Shown piece after piece: positions 8,722-18,550 of a stretch of 64,000 nt of DNA. The position numbers were made by a program, and so were the translations under genes. The stretch's first letter is position 1. Every line of letters starts with the position of its first letter. Under the pieces are notes generated by a model, which had not been told where the DNA came from, searched no databases, and saw only the letters and a program-made list of their open reading frames with translations. Source of the DNA: Verrucomicrobiota bacterium (GTDB lineage: Bacteria; Verrucomicrobiota; Verrucomicrobiia; Opitutales; Opitutaceae); assembly GCA_003641745.1 (NCBI GenBank), contig QNAI01000003.1:1-64000 (forward strand), in the 5' to 3' direction.

Positions 8722-10761
8722 TCAGGGCACGGCGGGCTCGGGTTCCATCCATTTGCCGTGTTCCCTGATCAGATCAATCAAGCGCCGGTCGGCTTCTTCG
8801 GCCGGGATATGGGTTTGGACGCAGGTCTTGCCCACATAGAGATTGATCTTGCCCGGGGCGCCTCCGACATAGCCGAAATCCGCGTCCGCCATCTCTCCCG
8901 GACCGTTCACGATGCATCCCATGATGGCAATCTTCACCCCTTTCAGGTGTCCGGTCTGCTCCCGGATCCGCTGCGTGGTGGTCTGGAGGTCAAAAAGCGT
9001 GCGTCCGCAACTGGGGCAGGCGACAAACTCAGTCTTGGAAATCCGTGCGCCTGCCCCTTGCAGAAGGTTATAGGCCACCCTGGTCGAGCGAACGGGGTCG
9101 GTCTCGGTCTCGAAGCTGATCAGATCGCCGATCCCGTCGCAGAGCAGGGAGCCCGACAGCAGGCTGGCTTCAAGCAATCGGCTCAGAAAAGTATCCTCTT
9201 GCCGCACCGCTGACTCCTCGGTCACCCGAATCCAGATCGGCAGGCGGAGTCCGGCCTGGCGGAGTGCCTCGGCCAGGCGCCGGTATCGGCCCGTTGCATG
9301 ACTGCCGGCAGGCGGGGCGCAGGATTTGCCGGTTGTAACGAACGAACGGTCCTCATCGCTTCCCTCCAGTATGGGTGCCAGATGATCGACCGCTTCCGGA
9401 TCCAGATCGAGAATGGTGATCATCCCCAGGTCATGGCCACTCTTCAGGAAAGTCTCGAGTTCGCCCGGATCCCCCCGTTCAAAGGCACGAAGAATGGCCA
9501 TCGGCCCCCTGACCTTCGGTATCGCCGCAAGGAGCGATCGCCAGTCGACCTCCCCCGCGACTTCGACCACCGTGGTGACCATGGCGTCCGAGAGGTTCCG
9601 AACCAGAACCGCCAGTGCATTCGCCTGGTGATCTGACTCGATGGGAATCAGGATGCCCTCGATGGGAGTCTCGCGGAGTTGCATCCGGGTCTCTTCCCAT
9701 TGAGCGATGAAACCGTCCGGATCGTGCAGGGCGTCCGGCATCCGCACCAGTACGCGAGGGGGCTGGTCGACGCCGATCCTGACCTTGTTTCCCAGATCAA
9801 CGGTCGAAATCCCGCGCCGGCCATAGCTATATGGATCGACTGAATCGCTTTCCGGATCGCCGCCCACGGCGCCATCCTGCCAGAGAGCCATCGCTTTGTC
9901 GGCGATCGCCCGCGCGACCGGCACTTCATGGACTGAATCTTCGGTCAGCGATACGCGAATGGTGTCGCCGAGCCCGTCCAGAAGCAGGCTGCCAATACCG
10001 ATCGCACCCTTTATCCGTCCGTCTTCGCCGTCGCCCGCTTCAGTGACTCCGAGGTGCAGGGGATATTCCATTCCCTCGCCGGCCATGCGTTCGACCAGAA
10101 GACGATAGGCCTGTATCATGACCTTCGGGTTGCTCGCCTTCATGGAGAGCGTGAGGTCACGGTAGCCGTGGCTTTCGGCAATCCGGAGAAATTCGAGGGC
10201 CGACTCGACCATCCCGAGTGGCGTATCTCCATACCGGTTCATGATCCGGTCGGAGAGGGACCCATGGTTTGTGCCGATGCGCATGGACCGGCCCAGGGTC
10301 AGGCAGCGCTTGACCAGGGGAGAAAATGAATCGTGGAGGCGTTCGAGTTCCTCATTGTATTGATGTTCTGAATACTCACGGACGTCGAATTGTTTGCGGT
10401 CGGCGTAATTCCCGGGATTGATCCGGACCTTCTCGACGTGCTCCACCGCTTCCAGCGCCGCGGCCGGAAGGAAGTGGATGTCGGCCACCAGAGGCTCGAA
10501 TATCCGTCGTTTCTGAAGTTCACGGCGAATCGCCTTCAGGCAACGGGCGGCTGAAACATTGGGTGCGGTTATGCGGATAATCTCGCATCCGACCTCGGCC
10601 AGAGCCACGCATTGGGCGACGGTGGCGGCGACGTCCTTCGTGTCGCTCGTCGTCATGGACTGGATACGGATGGGGTTCGAGCCGCCGACGCCCACGTCCC
10701 CTACCATGACCTCGCGGGTCTGGCGTCTGATGGTGCGAAACCGGGATGCGCAGTAACCCAT
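8722..10761 (-). CDS. ispG: 4-hydroxy-3-methylbut-2-enyl diphosphate synthase, long form
   Basis: Penultimate enzyme of the MEP isoprenoid pathway: reductively opens MEcPP to HMBPP using a 4Fe-4S cluster. At 679 residues this is the long form known from Chlamydiae, Bacteroidetes and plants, with an extra domain between the TIM barrel (about 10-290, starting RQTREVMVGDVGVGG) and the C-terminal cluster domain. Cluster ligands are visible in CPSCGR and GCIVNGPGE in the last 130 residues. It is the last gene of a minus-strand operon, 9 bp after rseP and sharing it with dxr, the committed step of the same pathway. Confidence 0.95.
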   Translation of the reverse strand: MGYCASRFRTIRRQTREVMVGDVGVGGSNPIRIQSMTTSDTKDVAATVAQCVALAEVGCEIIRITAPNVSAARCLKAIRRELQKRRIFEPLVADIHFLPAAALEAVEHVEKVRINPGNYADRKQFDVREYSEHQYNEELERLHDSFSPLVKRCLTLGRSMRIGTNHGSLSDRIMNRYGDTPLGMVESALEFLRIAESHGYRDLTLSMKASNPKVMIQAYRLLVERMAGEGMEYPLHLGVTEAGDGEDGRIKGAIGIGSLLLDGLGDTIRVSLTEDSVHEVPVARAIADKAMALWQDGAVGGDPESDSVDPYSYGRRGISTVDLGNKVRIGVDQPPRVLVRMPDALHDPDGFIAQWEETRMQLRETPIEGILIPIESDHQANALAVLVRNLSDAMVTTVVEVAGEVDWRSLLAAIPKVRGPMAILRAFERGDPGELETFLKSGHDLGMITILDLDPEAVDHLAPILEGSDEDRSFVTTGKSCAPPAGSHATGRYRRLAEALRQAGLRLPIWIRVTEESAVRQEDTFLSRLLEASLLSGSLLCDGIGDLISFETETDPVRSTRVAYNLLQGAGARISKTEFVACPSCGRTLFDLQTTTQRIREQTGHLKGVKIAIMGCIVNGPGEMADADFGYVGGAPGKINLYVGKTCVQTHIPAEEADRRLIDLIREHGKWMEPEPAVP

Positions 10762-10770
10762 GGTCGCGCC

Positions 10771-12237
10771 TTATTCTCCGGGGGAGGTTTCCTCGGATTT
10801 TTCGAAGACCGGTTCGATCGTATTGTCCCGGTATTCCCGTCCGTCCCGTTTATCCCTGAAACAGCGCCCGATGTCGTTGAAACTCACAAAGACCAAAAGG
10901 GAAAAGAGCAGGATCATGAACGTGCTCTGGGCGGCGGCCATAAAGTTGGGGGGGAGGGGGCGGCCGGCCAGTTTCCCGATGGTGGCAAAAAGCATGTGCC
11001 CGCCATCGAGGACGGGGATGGGGAGAAGATTGAAGATGGCCAGGTTCACGTTGATGATGATGGTGAACCAGATGACGATCCTTATGTCCACCTGAGCGGT
11101 CTCCCAGAGGATTCGGGCGATGCCCGGGGGGCCACTCATGTGTCCGATTCCCAGGTCGGACTTCGGGTTTACCAGGCCACTGAGTATCCGATACATGATC
11201 ACGAAGGTCTTCGTGATCTGTTCCGGAGGGGTGGGGTGGATCGTTTTCCTGGGATAGGCGAATGCGGCGCCGATGGTTATCGCCTTGTCACCTTCCTTCG
11301 TGATCCGGATCTCGGCCGGCCGGATGAATTTCACAATCAATTCGCCGTCTCGTTCGATGGTGAATTCGATATCGCGGTCGCGATTGGTCTCCAGGTAGTC
11401 CTGCAACTGAAATCGGGAATAGAAGTGCCTGCCATCGATGGCCGTGAGCACATCTCCCGACTTCAATCCGGCGAGGGCGGCCGGCGAATTCTCAAGGGTT
11501 CTCTCGACCATCAGGGTCTCGGCCGGAGTGATTCCGATCCTGCGAACATTGTCGTCGCCTGAAACACGCGGGTAGATCTCGATCTCCATCGATTCGCCGT
11601 TTCGGTCGATGGTCAGAACGGACTTGGGTTGATCGTATTCGTCCCGCCCCGTTCCCGAGACCAAGGTCTGCAGCAGAGATCCCCAATCGTCGACTTCCTT
11701 TCCGTCGATAGCCGTGATGGTGTCACCTTCCTGCAGGCCTGCGTAGCTGGCCGGACTGGTAACCTCACTCCCGTCCTTCAATTCCAGGGTCTCGGTCACG
11801 AACCCGATCTGGGTCGTGGTCTGGATATCCGTGGTGGGAAGTCCGAACTGCCAGATGACAAAGGAGAGGGCGACGGCGAAGAGCAGATTGAAGACCGCAC
11901 CCATGACCGAGACGATCATCTTCGAGGTGTAGCTGATGGGAGGGAGGCTATCGAGCTCCGCGGCCCCTTCGCCTTCGACGCCACGCATGTCGGCGAGCTG
12001 TGGCAGGGCGACGTAACCACCCAGGGGGATCCAAGAGATACGGTATTCGACCCCGTCTCGTTTCCAGGCCACGATCTTGGGACCGAAGCCGATTGAGAAC
12101 CGCTCAACTCGAAGGCCGCGGCGTCGTGCGGCCAGAAAGTGGCCGAGTTCGTGGACGAAGATCGATCCTCCGAAGAAGAGGATGATCAGGGCCAACGACC
12201 AGACGTTGGAGAAAATATTGGCGGCGAGATCGGTCAT
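10771..12237 (-). CDS. rseP: RIP zinc metalloprotease (site-2 protease RseP)
   Basis: Inner-membrane protease that cuts transmembrane segments such as anti-sigma factors after a first cut in the periplasm. The zinc motif HELGH is at residues 29-33 in the first membrane segment; the third zinc ligand is in NLLPIPVLDGGH near the C-terminus. Between them are two PDZ domains (about 125-230 and 230-320). At 488 residues it is slightly longer than the usual 420-450. It sits 8 bp after dxr, in the widely conserved order uppS-cdsA-dxr-rseP. The Prc-type and rhomboid proteases nearby are possible partners but nothing here proves it. Confidence 0.95.
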   Translation of the reverse strand: MTDLAANIFSNVWSLALIILFFGGSIFVHELGHFLAARRRGLRVERFSIGFGPKIVAWKRDGVEYRISWIPLGGYVALPQLADMRGVEGEGAAELDSLPPISYTSKMIVSVMGAVFNLLFAVALSFVIWQFGLPTTDIQTTTQIGFVTETLELKDGSEVTSPASYAGLQEGDTITAIDGKEVDDWGSLLQTLVSGTGRDEYDQPKSVLTIDRNGESMEIEIYPRVSGDDNVRRIGITPAETLMVERTLENSPAALAGLKSGDVLTAIDGRHFYSRFQLQDYLETNRDRDIEFTIERDGELIVKFIRPAEIRITKEGDKAITIGAAFAYPRKTIHPTPPEQITKTFVIMYRILSGLVNPKSDLGIGHMSGPPGIARILWETAQVDIRIVIWFTIIINVNLAIFNLLPIPVLDGGHMLFATIGKLAGRPLPPNFMAAAQSTFMILLFSLLVFVSFNDIGRCFRDKRDGREYRDNTIEPVFEKSEETSPGE

Positions 12238-12245
12238 GGATCAGA

Positions 12246-13409
12246 TTATGGAGCTACCCATCGAGAGGCGATACCTCGAGCCTCTTTGTCTGCCTCGGTG
12301 ACATCGTCAAGTCTGGAAGGTTCGCGATTCGGGATCACCTCCAGTGTTTTTTCGATAATGACGGGGATTTTCATGAACCCGATCCTTCCGTCCAGAAAGG
12401 CCTCGACCGCAACCTCGTTGGCCGCGTTGAACGCTGCGGGCAGGATGCCGTTCCCCTCGAGGGCCTGGCGAGCCAGAGTCAGGCAGGGGAACTTCGATGT
12501 GTCAGGCGGTTGGAAATCCAGCCTCATGGCGGTGCTGAAATCGAGGCTTGGATGGGTGCCGGTGGCTCGATCCGGGAAAAGCAGGGTGTGTTGGATGGCG
12601 AAGGTCATCGATGGAGGCGAAAGTTGGGCCAGAATGGATCCATCGACAAATTCCACCATCGAGTGCACGAAGCTCTGGCGATGGATGACCACATCGATGG
12701 AGTCCGATCGCAGGTCAAAGAGCCACCTTGCCTCGATCAGCTCAAGGCCTTTGTTGGCCATGGTGGCGGAATCAATGGTGATCTTGTCGCCCATCGACCA
12801 ATTGGGGTGATTCAAGGCTTCTGCAGGAGTCACCCGGTCCATGGTCTCGATCGGCCGGTCGAGGAAACTCCCGCCGGATGCGGTCAGGATGATCCGTTGC
12901 ACGTCCCGATGATGAGCCCCTTGAAGACATTGAAAGATGGCGTTGTGTTCGCTGTCCAGGGGCAGGATCAGAACCTGGTTTTCTCTCGCCGCACGGGTCA
13001 CAAACTCCCCGGCCAGAACGAGGATCTCCTTGCTGGCGAGTGCGATCGTCTTTTTTGCTTCGATGGCCGCCAGGGTGGGCTTCAGTCCCGCGGTCCCGAC
13101 AACCGCGACGACCACCAGGTCGGCGTCGGGCAGGGTTGCCAGGGAAGCCACCTCATCCACTCCATGGTAGAACACAGTGCCGCTCTTGAATCTCGGGTCG
13201 GCCGCGGCCCGGGCTCCGGCGGCAGGGTCAAAGAGCCCGACCTGCCTGACCCCGAACTTGTCGGCGATTTCGGCCAGCCCGTCCACATTGCTCCGAGCCG
13301 CGATTCCGACCAGCTCCAGCCGATCAGAGTGGTTTTCCAGCACTTTCAAGGTGCTTGATCCGATCGAGCCGGTGGCACCGAGCAGGACGATCCGTTTCCG
13401 GGTGCTCAT
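12246..13409 (-). CDS. dxr: 1-deoxy-D-xylulose 5-phosphate reductoisomerase
   Basis: Converts DXP to MEP with NADPH, the committed step of MEP isoprenoid synthesis. NADPH loop LLGATGSIGSS is at residues 9-19; metal and substrate motifs include PLDSEHNAIFQCL, LTASGGSF and HPNWSMGDKITIDSATMANK. The usual LANKE segment reads LASKE, a conservative change. Length 387 is normal. Its ATG lies inside the 24-bp repeat 13404-13427, which also carries the cdsA stop. Confidence 0.96.
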   Translation of the reverse strand: MSTRKRIVLLGATGSIGSSTLKVLENHSDRLELVGIAARSNVDGLAEIADKFGVRQVGLFDPAAGARAAADPRFKSGTVFYHGVDEVASLATLPDADLVVVAVVGTAGLKPTLAAIEAKKTIALASKEILVLAGEFVTRAARENQVLILPLDSEHNAIFQCLQGAHHRDVQRIILTASGGSFLDRPIETMDRVTPAEALNHPNWSMGDKITIDSATMANKGLELIEARWLFDLRSDSIDVVIHRQSFVHSMVEFVDGSILAQLSPPSMTFAIQHTLLFPDRATGTHPSLDFSTAMRLDFQPPDTSKFPCLTLARQALEGNGILPAAFNAANEVAVEAFLDGRIGFMKIPVIIEKTLEVIPNREPSRLDDVTEADKEARGIASRWVAP

Positions 13410-13427
13410 TTGTGAGACAGGACACTA
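13404..13427 (-). repeat. 24-bp boundary repeat, copy 2
   Basis: Matches 7666-7689 at 22 of 24 positions. On the minus strand it supplies the TAG stop of cdsA (13427-13425) and the ATG of dxr (13409-13407). It therefore forms the whole cdsA-dxr junction. Confidence 0.7.
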
Positions 13428-14267
13428 ACTAAATATCGCCCGGAAAAGAAAGTAAGCGACGGGAGCGCCCAGGATGAGACTGTCGGCCAGGTCGAAAGCA
13501 CCGCCAATACCCGGAATCCACTTGCCCGAATCCTTGATCTCGGCGCGGCGTTTGAATATTGACTCAATAAGGTCGGACACGATCCCGGCCGAAGCCACCG
13601 GAACCGCGGTCAGGGCTGCGATCAGCGGCGTGAGTGTCGGGGGGAAGAGGTTGGGGAAGACCAGGACAAGGCCCGCCCCGACCAAGGCGGCAATAATCAC
13701 GCCTCCGACCGCGCCCTCCCACGTTTTTTTCGGACTGGCATGGGGCGCCATCTTGGTGCGACCGATGACCATTCCGACCAGGAGTGCGCCGACATCGCAG
13801 AACTTTGTGACGGCGACGACCCAGATTCCGAGCATGAGACCGATTTTGGGATCTTCGGGCAGAGCCATGACCCGGATCTCGAAATTGAGCATGAAAGGGA
13901 TGTAAACGAGGCCGAAAACAGTGTAGACAATGGTCTCAAGGCGATTCGAACTGTCTCGCTCCCGCATGATTCGGATGCATGCGATGACGATGCAGACGGC
14001 GATAATCCCGGCATCGAGTCCCTGCATCTCCCCGTGCGAGAAAATGGCATTGGTGTAGTAGGATGCCAGAATCATGACGAGTCCCAGTATCAGGCCGAGG
14101 GCGCGAAAGGGGCGCTCGCCCATCTTCTCGAACATCGTGTAGAGTTCGTGCTGGCTGGCGACCGCCACGATGGCGACGATCCATACCGCACCGGCGATGC
14201 CGAAGGCGTAGAGAACACCGATGGTCACCGACCAGAGACCGATGGTACTTATGATTCGTTTGGCCAC
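13425..14267 (-). CDS. cdsA: Phosphatidate cytidylyltransferase (CDP-diglyceride synthase)
   Basis: Inner-membrane enzyme making CDP-diacylglycerol, precursor of all phospholipids. The signature is visible: SPKKTWEGAVGG, then SDLIESIFKRRAEIKDSGK and PGIGGAFDLADS (the family usually has PGHGG, so His is Ile here). About eight hydrophobic segments. I chose the GTG at 14267 (280 residues, the usual length), which lies 7 bp after the uppS stop and gives MAKRIIST. A longer reading from 14366 would overlap uppS by 92 bp with residues that are not membrane-like. Confidence 0.9.
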   Translation of the reverse strand: MAKRIISTIGLWSVTIGVLYAFGIAGAVWIVAIVAVASQHELYTMFEKMGERPFRALGLILGLVMILASYYTNAIFSHGEMQGLDAGIIAVCIVIACIRIMRERDSSNRLETIVYTVFGLVYIPFMLNFEIRVMALPEDPKIGLMLGIWVVAVTKFCDVGALLVGMVIGRTKMAPHASPKKTWEGAVGGVIIAALVGAGLVLVFPNLFPPTLTPLIAALTAVPVASAGIVSDLIESIFKRRAEIKDSGKWIPGIGGAFDLADSLILGAPVAYFLFRAIFS

Positions 14268-14274
14268 GGCGACT

Positions 14275-15033
14275 TCAGAATTGCATGATGGAAGGTTGGC
14301 CCCGGACCTGTTCGCCGGTGAGTCCGTAGCGCCGTTCACGACTCCGGAAACTCTCGATTGCTTCAACGAAATGCTCGCGGGAGAAATCAGGCCAGAAAAC
14401 AGGCGAGAAGAACATCTCGGCGTAGGCGCATTGAAGCAGGAGAAAATTGCTCAGGCGGGTTTCTCCCGACGTGCGGATCAGCAGGTCGGGGTCCGGGATA
14501 TCGGCCGTGTCAAGGTAGCGGGAGAATCGAGTCCAATCGCACGAGGCGGTGTCCTCATCCCCTCGGATCGCAGCTTCGGCGTATTGTCGGGCTGCCCGGG
14601 CGACTTCGCTGCGCGACCCGTAGTTGAGAGCCATGATCAGGTTCCATTCGTCGAACCCGGCCGTGGCGTCGATCGCCTTCCTGAGCGAGGCCAGGGTCTT
14701 GGAGGGAAGATCGTCGATGCAGCCGATCGTTCGCAGACGAACCTTCCGCCGAATCAGGTCGGGGAGTTCGTGGTTGATCGATCGGACGAGCAGCTTCATC
14801 AATCCGTCGATCTCATCTTTCGGTCGTTTCCAATTTTCGACTGAAAAAGCAAACACGGTCAGGTAACGGATGCCGAATTCCCGACACGTTTCCATGGCGC
14901 GACGGATTGCTTCGCCTCCCCGCCGATGCCCTTCCAGCCGGGGAAGTCCGCGTTCTTTCGCCCAGCGACCGTTGCCATCCATTATGATGGCGACATGGTT
15001 TGGCGTCTTTACCGCGGGAAGGTCCTTGCCCAT
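14275..15033 (-). CDS. uppS: Isoprenyl transferase (undecaprenyl diphosphate synthase)
   Basis: Cis-prenyltransferase that extends farnesyl diphosphate with IPP to the C55 carrier of cell-wall and LPS sugars. Family motifs: IMDGNGRWA with catalytic D19, AFSVENWKRP, and the C-terminal IPP site DLLIRTSGETRLSNFLL. Length 252 is normal. First gene of the minus-strand operon uppS-cdsA-dxr-rseP-ispG; its promoter should lie in 15034-15277, shared with the divergent gene at 15278. Confidence 0.95.
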   Translation of the reverse strand: MGKDLPAVKTPNHVAIIMDGNGRWAKERGLPRLEGHRRGGEAIRRAMETCREFGIRYLTVFAFSVENWKRPKDEIDGLMKLLVRSINHELPDLIRRKVRLRTIGCIDDLPSKTLASLRKAIDATAGFDEWNLIMALNYGSRSEVARAARQYAEAAIRGDEDTASCDWTRFSRYLDTADIPDPDLLIRTSGETRLSNFLLLQCAYAEMFFSPVFWPDFSREHFVEAIESFRSRERRYGLTGEQVRGQPSIMQF

Positions 15034-15277
15034 CGAATGAGCCGGTTTTAGGGGGCGGAACTCCCGTGGTCAAATCCTATCCCCATCGCGGTCGTTTGAC
15101 AGGCAACTTGCCGAGGACAACAGTGCGAGTTGATACGAGGTCACGCAGAAGGACGTTCAACTGGCGGGTGCGATCCGCCACTTCCCCGGGGTGGAGCGGA
15201 TTTCGCCCGATTTCGGGGAGATTGAAACATTTCCTCCATCCAGTGCGTCTCAGCAGGGCACATCCCTTTCATTACCG

Positions 15278-16237
15278 ATGAAAACAAAGATTCTCCCGAT
15301 CCTTTTATTGGCCACAACCGCGGCCGGCGCCATGCTGTCAGCCTACCTCTACCAGGAAAACCGTTCCCTCCAGGCCGCTCTTCAGGAAGCCAATCGAGAG
15401 GTCCCGCCACCCGTTGTGCCGCCGGAGATCATGATCGCGGAAACAACCGTCGCGGTCGCGGCCCCATCGCAGGAACGGGTCGAAGTGGCCGAGGCGGAGC
15501 CCCGCCCGCGTCCTCCCGATCGCTTCGAGCGTTTCCGGCAGATGATGGAGAACCCCGATTTCCGGAGCGCGATTCTCGAACGCTCAAAATCGAGAATCGA
15601 GCGTGATTTTGCCGGACTGTTCCGGGCATTGGACCTGGACGAGGAAGGAGTGGAGATCTTCAAGACGTTGTTGGCCGAGCGCAGTATGATCGAACGTCAG
15701 GCAGCCTTTCAGAGGAGGGCGGGGTGGGGCGATCCGGACGCCATGCTCGAAACAGAATTCATGCTGGAAGAGAATCTGGCTCAGATCGACCGGAGTCTTG
15801 CCGAGGTCCTCGGTGAGGACAGATATGCCACCTACGATTACTATCAGGATACGCTCCCGCAGCGGCAGGCGGTCGATGAGCTGACGCGGCGACTTTCGTA
15901 CAACGGGACACCGTTGACCGAAGAACGGGCGGAGGTGCTGGTGGGCGTCATGGCGACGGTGGAGGATTCCCATGCCTATACCGTGGATCTTCCCCGACTC
16001 TCGCGGAGCGAACGTTCGTCCCTGACGGAGATTGATGTCGCCCTTTATCTCGACGAGAAGGAATCCCTCAATCAGACGATCCTATCGGAAGCCGCTGTGG
16101 TCCTTGAACTGGACCAGTTGGAGGCATTGGCCGAGCAACAGATTCGCGAGATTGAGCAGATTGAGCGCCGGGCCAGTCTGGGTCTTGAAAGTCGCGGTGG
16201 GTTCGGCGGTCGAGGTGGCGGCCCTCCAGGGGGCTGA
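15278..16237 (+). CDS. Secreted or membrane-anchored hypothetical protein
   Basis: I do not recognise the family. From the ATG at 15278 it has 319 residues, starting with an N-terminal membrane segment or signal peptide (MKTKILPILLLATTAAGAML). A Pro-rich linker (about 45-85) is followed by a strongly helical, charged region with many Glu and Arg and no cysteines, then a Gly-rich tail ending GGFGGRGGGPPGG. The helical region is loosely like Spy/CpxP-type periplasmic proteins but no LTxxQ motif is clear. Longer readings upstream would hide the hydrophobic N-terminus. It converges on pyrC with 23 bp between. Confidence 0.7.
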   Translation: MKTKILPILLLATTAAGAMLSAYLYQENRSLQAALQEANREVPPPVVPPEIMIAETTVAVAAPSQERVEVAEAEPRPRPPDRFERFRQMMENPDFRSAILERSKSRIERDFAGLFRALDLDEEGVEIFKTLLAERSMIERQAAFQRRAGWGDPDAMLETEFMLEENLAQIDRSLAEVLGEDRYATYDYYQDTLPQRQAVDELTRRLSYNGTPLTEERAEVLVGVMATVEDSHAYTVDLPRLSRSERSSLTEIDVALYLDEKESLNQTILSEAAVVLELDQLEALAEQQIREIEQIERRASLGLESRGGFGGRGGGPPGG

Positions 16238-16260
16238 AACTGCGTCCTGGTCTGGATCGG

Positions 16261-17559
16261 TTATCCGGTCAGAATCCGACCGTCGGCAAATACGGGCTTC
16301 CCCTCGAGCAAGGTCTTTCTGACGCGGCCCTTGAGTGCGACGCCCAGCCATGGCGAGTTGGCGGACTTGCTGTGAAGGGATTCCGGGGTGACCGTCCATG
16401 TCTCATCCGGGTCGATAATGGCGATATCGGCCTTGGCGCCCTCGCCGATCGATCCTGCATCCAGGTTCATGACGTCGGCCGGCTTCGAGGTCAGCAGACT
16501 GATCGAATCGAGCAGGGAAAACCCGGATTCGCGGTGCAGGACCTGAAGGGAGATGGGCAGAGCCGTTTCCAGGCCCACGATACCGAACGGGGCGAAATCG
16601 AACTCCTTGTCCTTTTCGTAGTCGGTATGTGGGGCGTGGTCGGTGGCCACGCAGTCGAGGGTTCCGTCGCGCAGACCATCGATCAAAGCCTGGCGATCCT
16701 CCTCGGTCCGGAGCGGAGGGTTCATTTTGAAATTGGTGTCATACTCGGCAATCGTGGCTTCGGTCAGAGCGAGATGATGGGGCGTGGCCTCGGCCGTGAT
16801 ACTGACCCCGCGCTTTTTCGCGCGCCGGATGATGTCGACTGAAGTGGCGGAACTGATGTGCTGAAGGTGGATGTGAGCCCCGGTGTGAGTTGAGAGTATC
16901 ACATTTCTAGATACAATGATGTCCTCGGCGGCGGCCGGCCAGCCCTGCAATCCGAGTCGGGTCGACATGACGCCTTCATTCATGACCGCGCCCCGGGTCA
17001 GGCTCGAGTCTTCACAGTGATCCATCACCGGCAGTGAGAACATCGAGGCGTATTCGACCGCCCGTCTCATCAATTCATTGTTCTGTACGCATTTCCCATC
17101 GTCGGTGATGGCGACCACACCGGCGCGTTTGAGTGACCCGATCGGAGCGAGGCGTTCGCCGTTCATGCCCACCGTAATACACCCGGTTGGATAGACGCGG
17201 ACGACGGCCTCTCGTTGGATGGCGTCCTGAATGTATTGAATGGTGCCCGCATCGTCGGCGGCAGGGGTGGTGTTGGGCATGCAGATGACGCTGGTGAAAC
17301 CACCCGCAGCCGCGGCATGGGAACCGGTCTGAATGGTTTCTTTATGGGTCTGGCCCGGTTCCCGAAAATGGACATGGATGTCCACCAGTCCCGGACAGAC
17401 CAGCAGGCCCCCGGCGTCGATCACATGGGCGCCTTTTCTTTGCCCGGTGGAAAGGCTGCCCACGATCCGCCCTTCGTTTACATAGATGTCGCCGACTTCG
17501 TCCCGGCCATTAACCGGGTCGACGATTCGTCCGTTCTTGATCCAGGTGAGGTCCGGCAT
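16261..17559 (-). CDS. pyrC: Dihydroorotase, type I
   Basis: Third step of UMP synthesis: cyclises carbamoyl-aspartate to dihydroorotate. Amidohydrolase-fold zinc enzyme with DIHVHFREPG (His 62 and 64) and a later ATDHAPH carrying the catalytic Asp. The 432-residue length and sequence are of the long type I class that often sits next to pyrB. It lies 22 bp after pyrB in the order pyrR-pyrB-pyrC. Confidence 0.95.
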   Translation of the reverse strand: MPDLTWIKNGRIVDPVNGRDEVGDIYVNEGRIVGSLSTGQRKGAHVIDAGGLLVCPGLVDIHVHFREPGQTHKETIQTGSHAAAAGGFTSVICMPNTTPAADDAGTIQYIQDAIQREAVVRVYPTGCITVGMNGERLAPIGSLKRAGVVAITDDGKCVQNNELMRRAVEYASMFSLPVMDHCEDSSLTRGAVMNEGVMSTRLGLQGWPAAAEDIIVSRNVILSTHTGAHIHLQHISSATSVDIIRRAKKRGVSITAEATPHHLALTEATIAEYDTNFKMNPPLRTEEDRQALIDGLRDGTLDCVATDHAPHTDYEKDKEFDFAPFGIVGLETALPISLQVLHRESGFSLLDSISLLTSKPADVMNLDAGSIGEGAKADIAIIDPDETWTVTPESLHSKSANSPWLGVALKGRVRKTLLEGKPVFADGRILTG

Positions 17560-17581
17560 GGTGAAAAAAGAATTTATTGTC

Positions 17582-18535
17582 TCAGGAAGCGGGCGCGGAC
17601 TTGAGCATGGCTTCGGGCGAACCGCCTGCGCAAAGGTAGAGTACGGCCATGCGCACGGCGATGCCGTTGGTGACCTGTTCGAGAATCACAGATTGACCGG
17701 AATCGGCCAGATCGGAGTCGATCTCGACCCCGCGATTGATCGGACCGGGATGCATGATGATGGCATCGGGCTTCAGCCAACCGGCCCGTGTCCTGTTCAG
17801 GCCGAACATGCTGGTGTATTCACCCAGGGACGGGAAGTGGGTCGAGGTCTGCCGTTCGTGTTGTATCCTGAGAAGCATGACCGCATCGGCATCGGCCAGG
17901 GCGGTGCGGAGGTTGTGGGATACCTTGACCCCCATCGAGGTGAACCAATGGGGAACCAGGGTGGAGGGTCCGGCCACCGTGACCTCGGCCCCCAGTTTCG
18001 TCATGGCCCAGATATTGCTTCGGGCCACCCGGCTGAAGAGAATGTCTCCCAGAATCGTGATCCGCCTGCCTTTGAGGCTGCCGAGATGTTCCACCAGGGT
18101 GAAGCAATCGAGCAGGGCCTGGGTCGGGTGCTCGTGCGAGCCGTCGCCCGCGTTGACGACCGGAATCCGGAGCAGTCGGGACAGGTAAAGCGGCGATCCC
18201 GGCGCGGTGTGGCGGATCACAATCATGTCCGCTTTCAGAGCCTCTATATTCTGCGCCGTATCCCTGAGGGTTTCGCCTTTCGTGGTGCTGCTGGCCGCCA
18301 TATCGAGGGAGATGACATCGGCGCTCAAGCGGGTGGCGGCCACTTCAAAGGCGATTCGCGTTCGCGTGCTCGGTTCGAGAAAGAGATTCACGATGGTCTT
18401 TCCCCGCAGGGCGGGCAGCTTCTTCACGCTGCGTCCCATGGTGCGTTTCAGGGCGGCGGTCACTTTGAAGATCTGCTCGATCTCTTCGACCGAGAGATTT
18501 TCAATTGTGATCAGGTCTTTGCGGTTCCAGGGCAT
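17582..18535 (-). CDS. pyrB: Aspartate carbamoyltransferase catalytic subunit
   Basis: Joins carbamoyl phosphate and aspartate, the committed step of pyrimidine synthesis. Carbamoyl-phosphate loop LEPSTRTR (53-60), HPTQALLD for the second substrate site, and HPGPINRGVE near the C-terminus. No pyrI regulatory subunit is adjacent, consistent with pyrR-linked systems. It lies 15 bp after pyrR. Confidence 0.95.
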   Translation of the reverse strand: MPWNRKDLITIENLSVEEIEQIFKVTAALKRTMGRSVKKLPALRGKTIVNLFLEPSTRTRIAFEVAATRLSADVISLDMAASSTTKGETLRDTAQNIEALKADMIVIRHTAPGSPLYLSRLLRIPVVNAGDGSHEHPTQALLDCFTLVEHLGSLKGRRITILGDILFSRVARSNIWAMTKLGAEVTVAGPSTLVPHWFTSMGVKVSHNLRTALADADAVMLLRIQHERQTSTHFPSLGEYTSMFGLNRTRAGWLKPDAIIMHPGPINRGVEIDSDLADSGQSVILEQVTNGIAVRMAVLYLCAGGSPEAMLKSAPAS

Positions 18536-18550
18536 GGTCGATGGAGTGTT

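Noticed and set aside
15034-15277. tRNA-like GGTCAAATCC segment
   Set aside because: No matching acceptor stem, D-arm or anticodon arm at tRNA distances.
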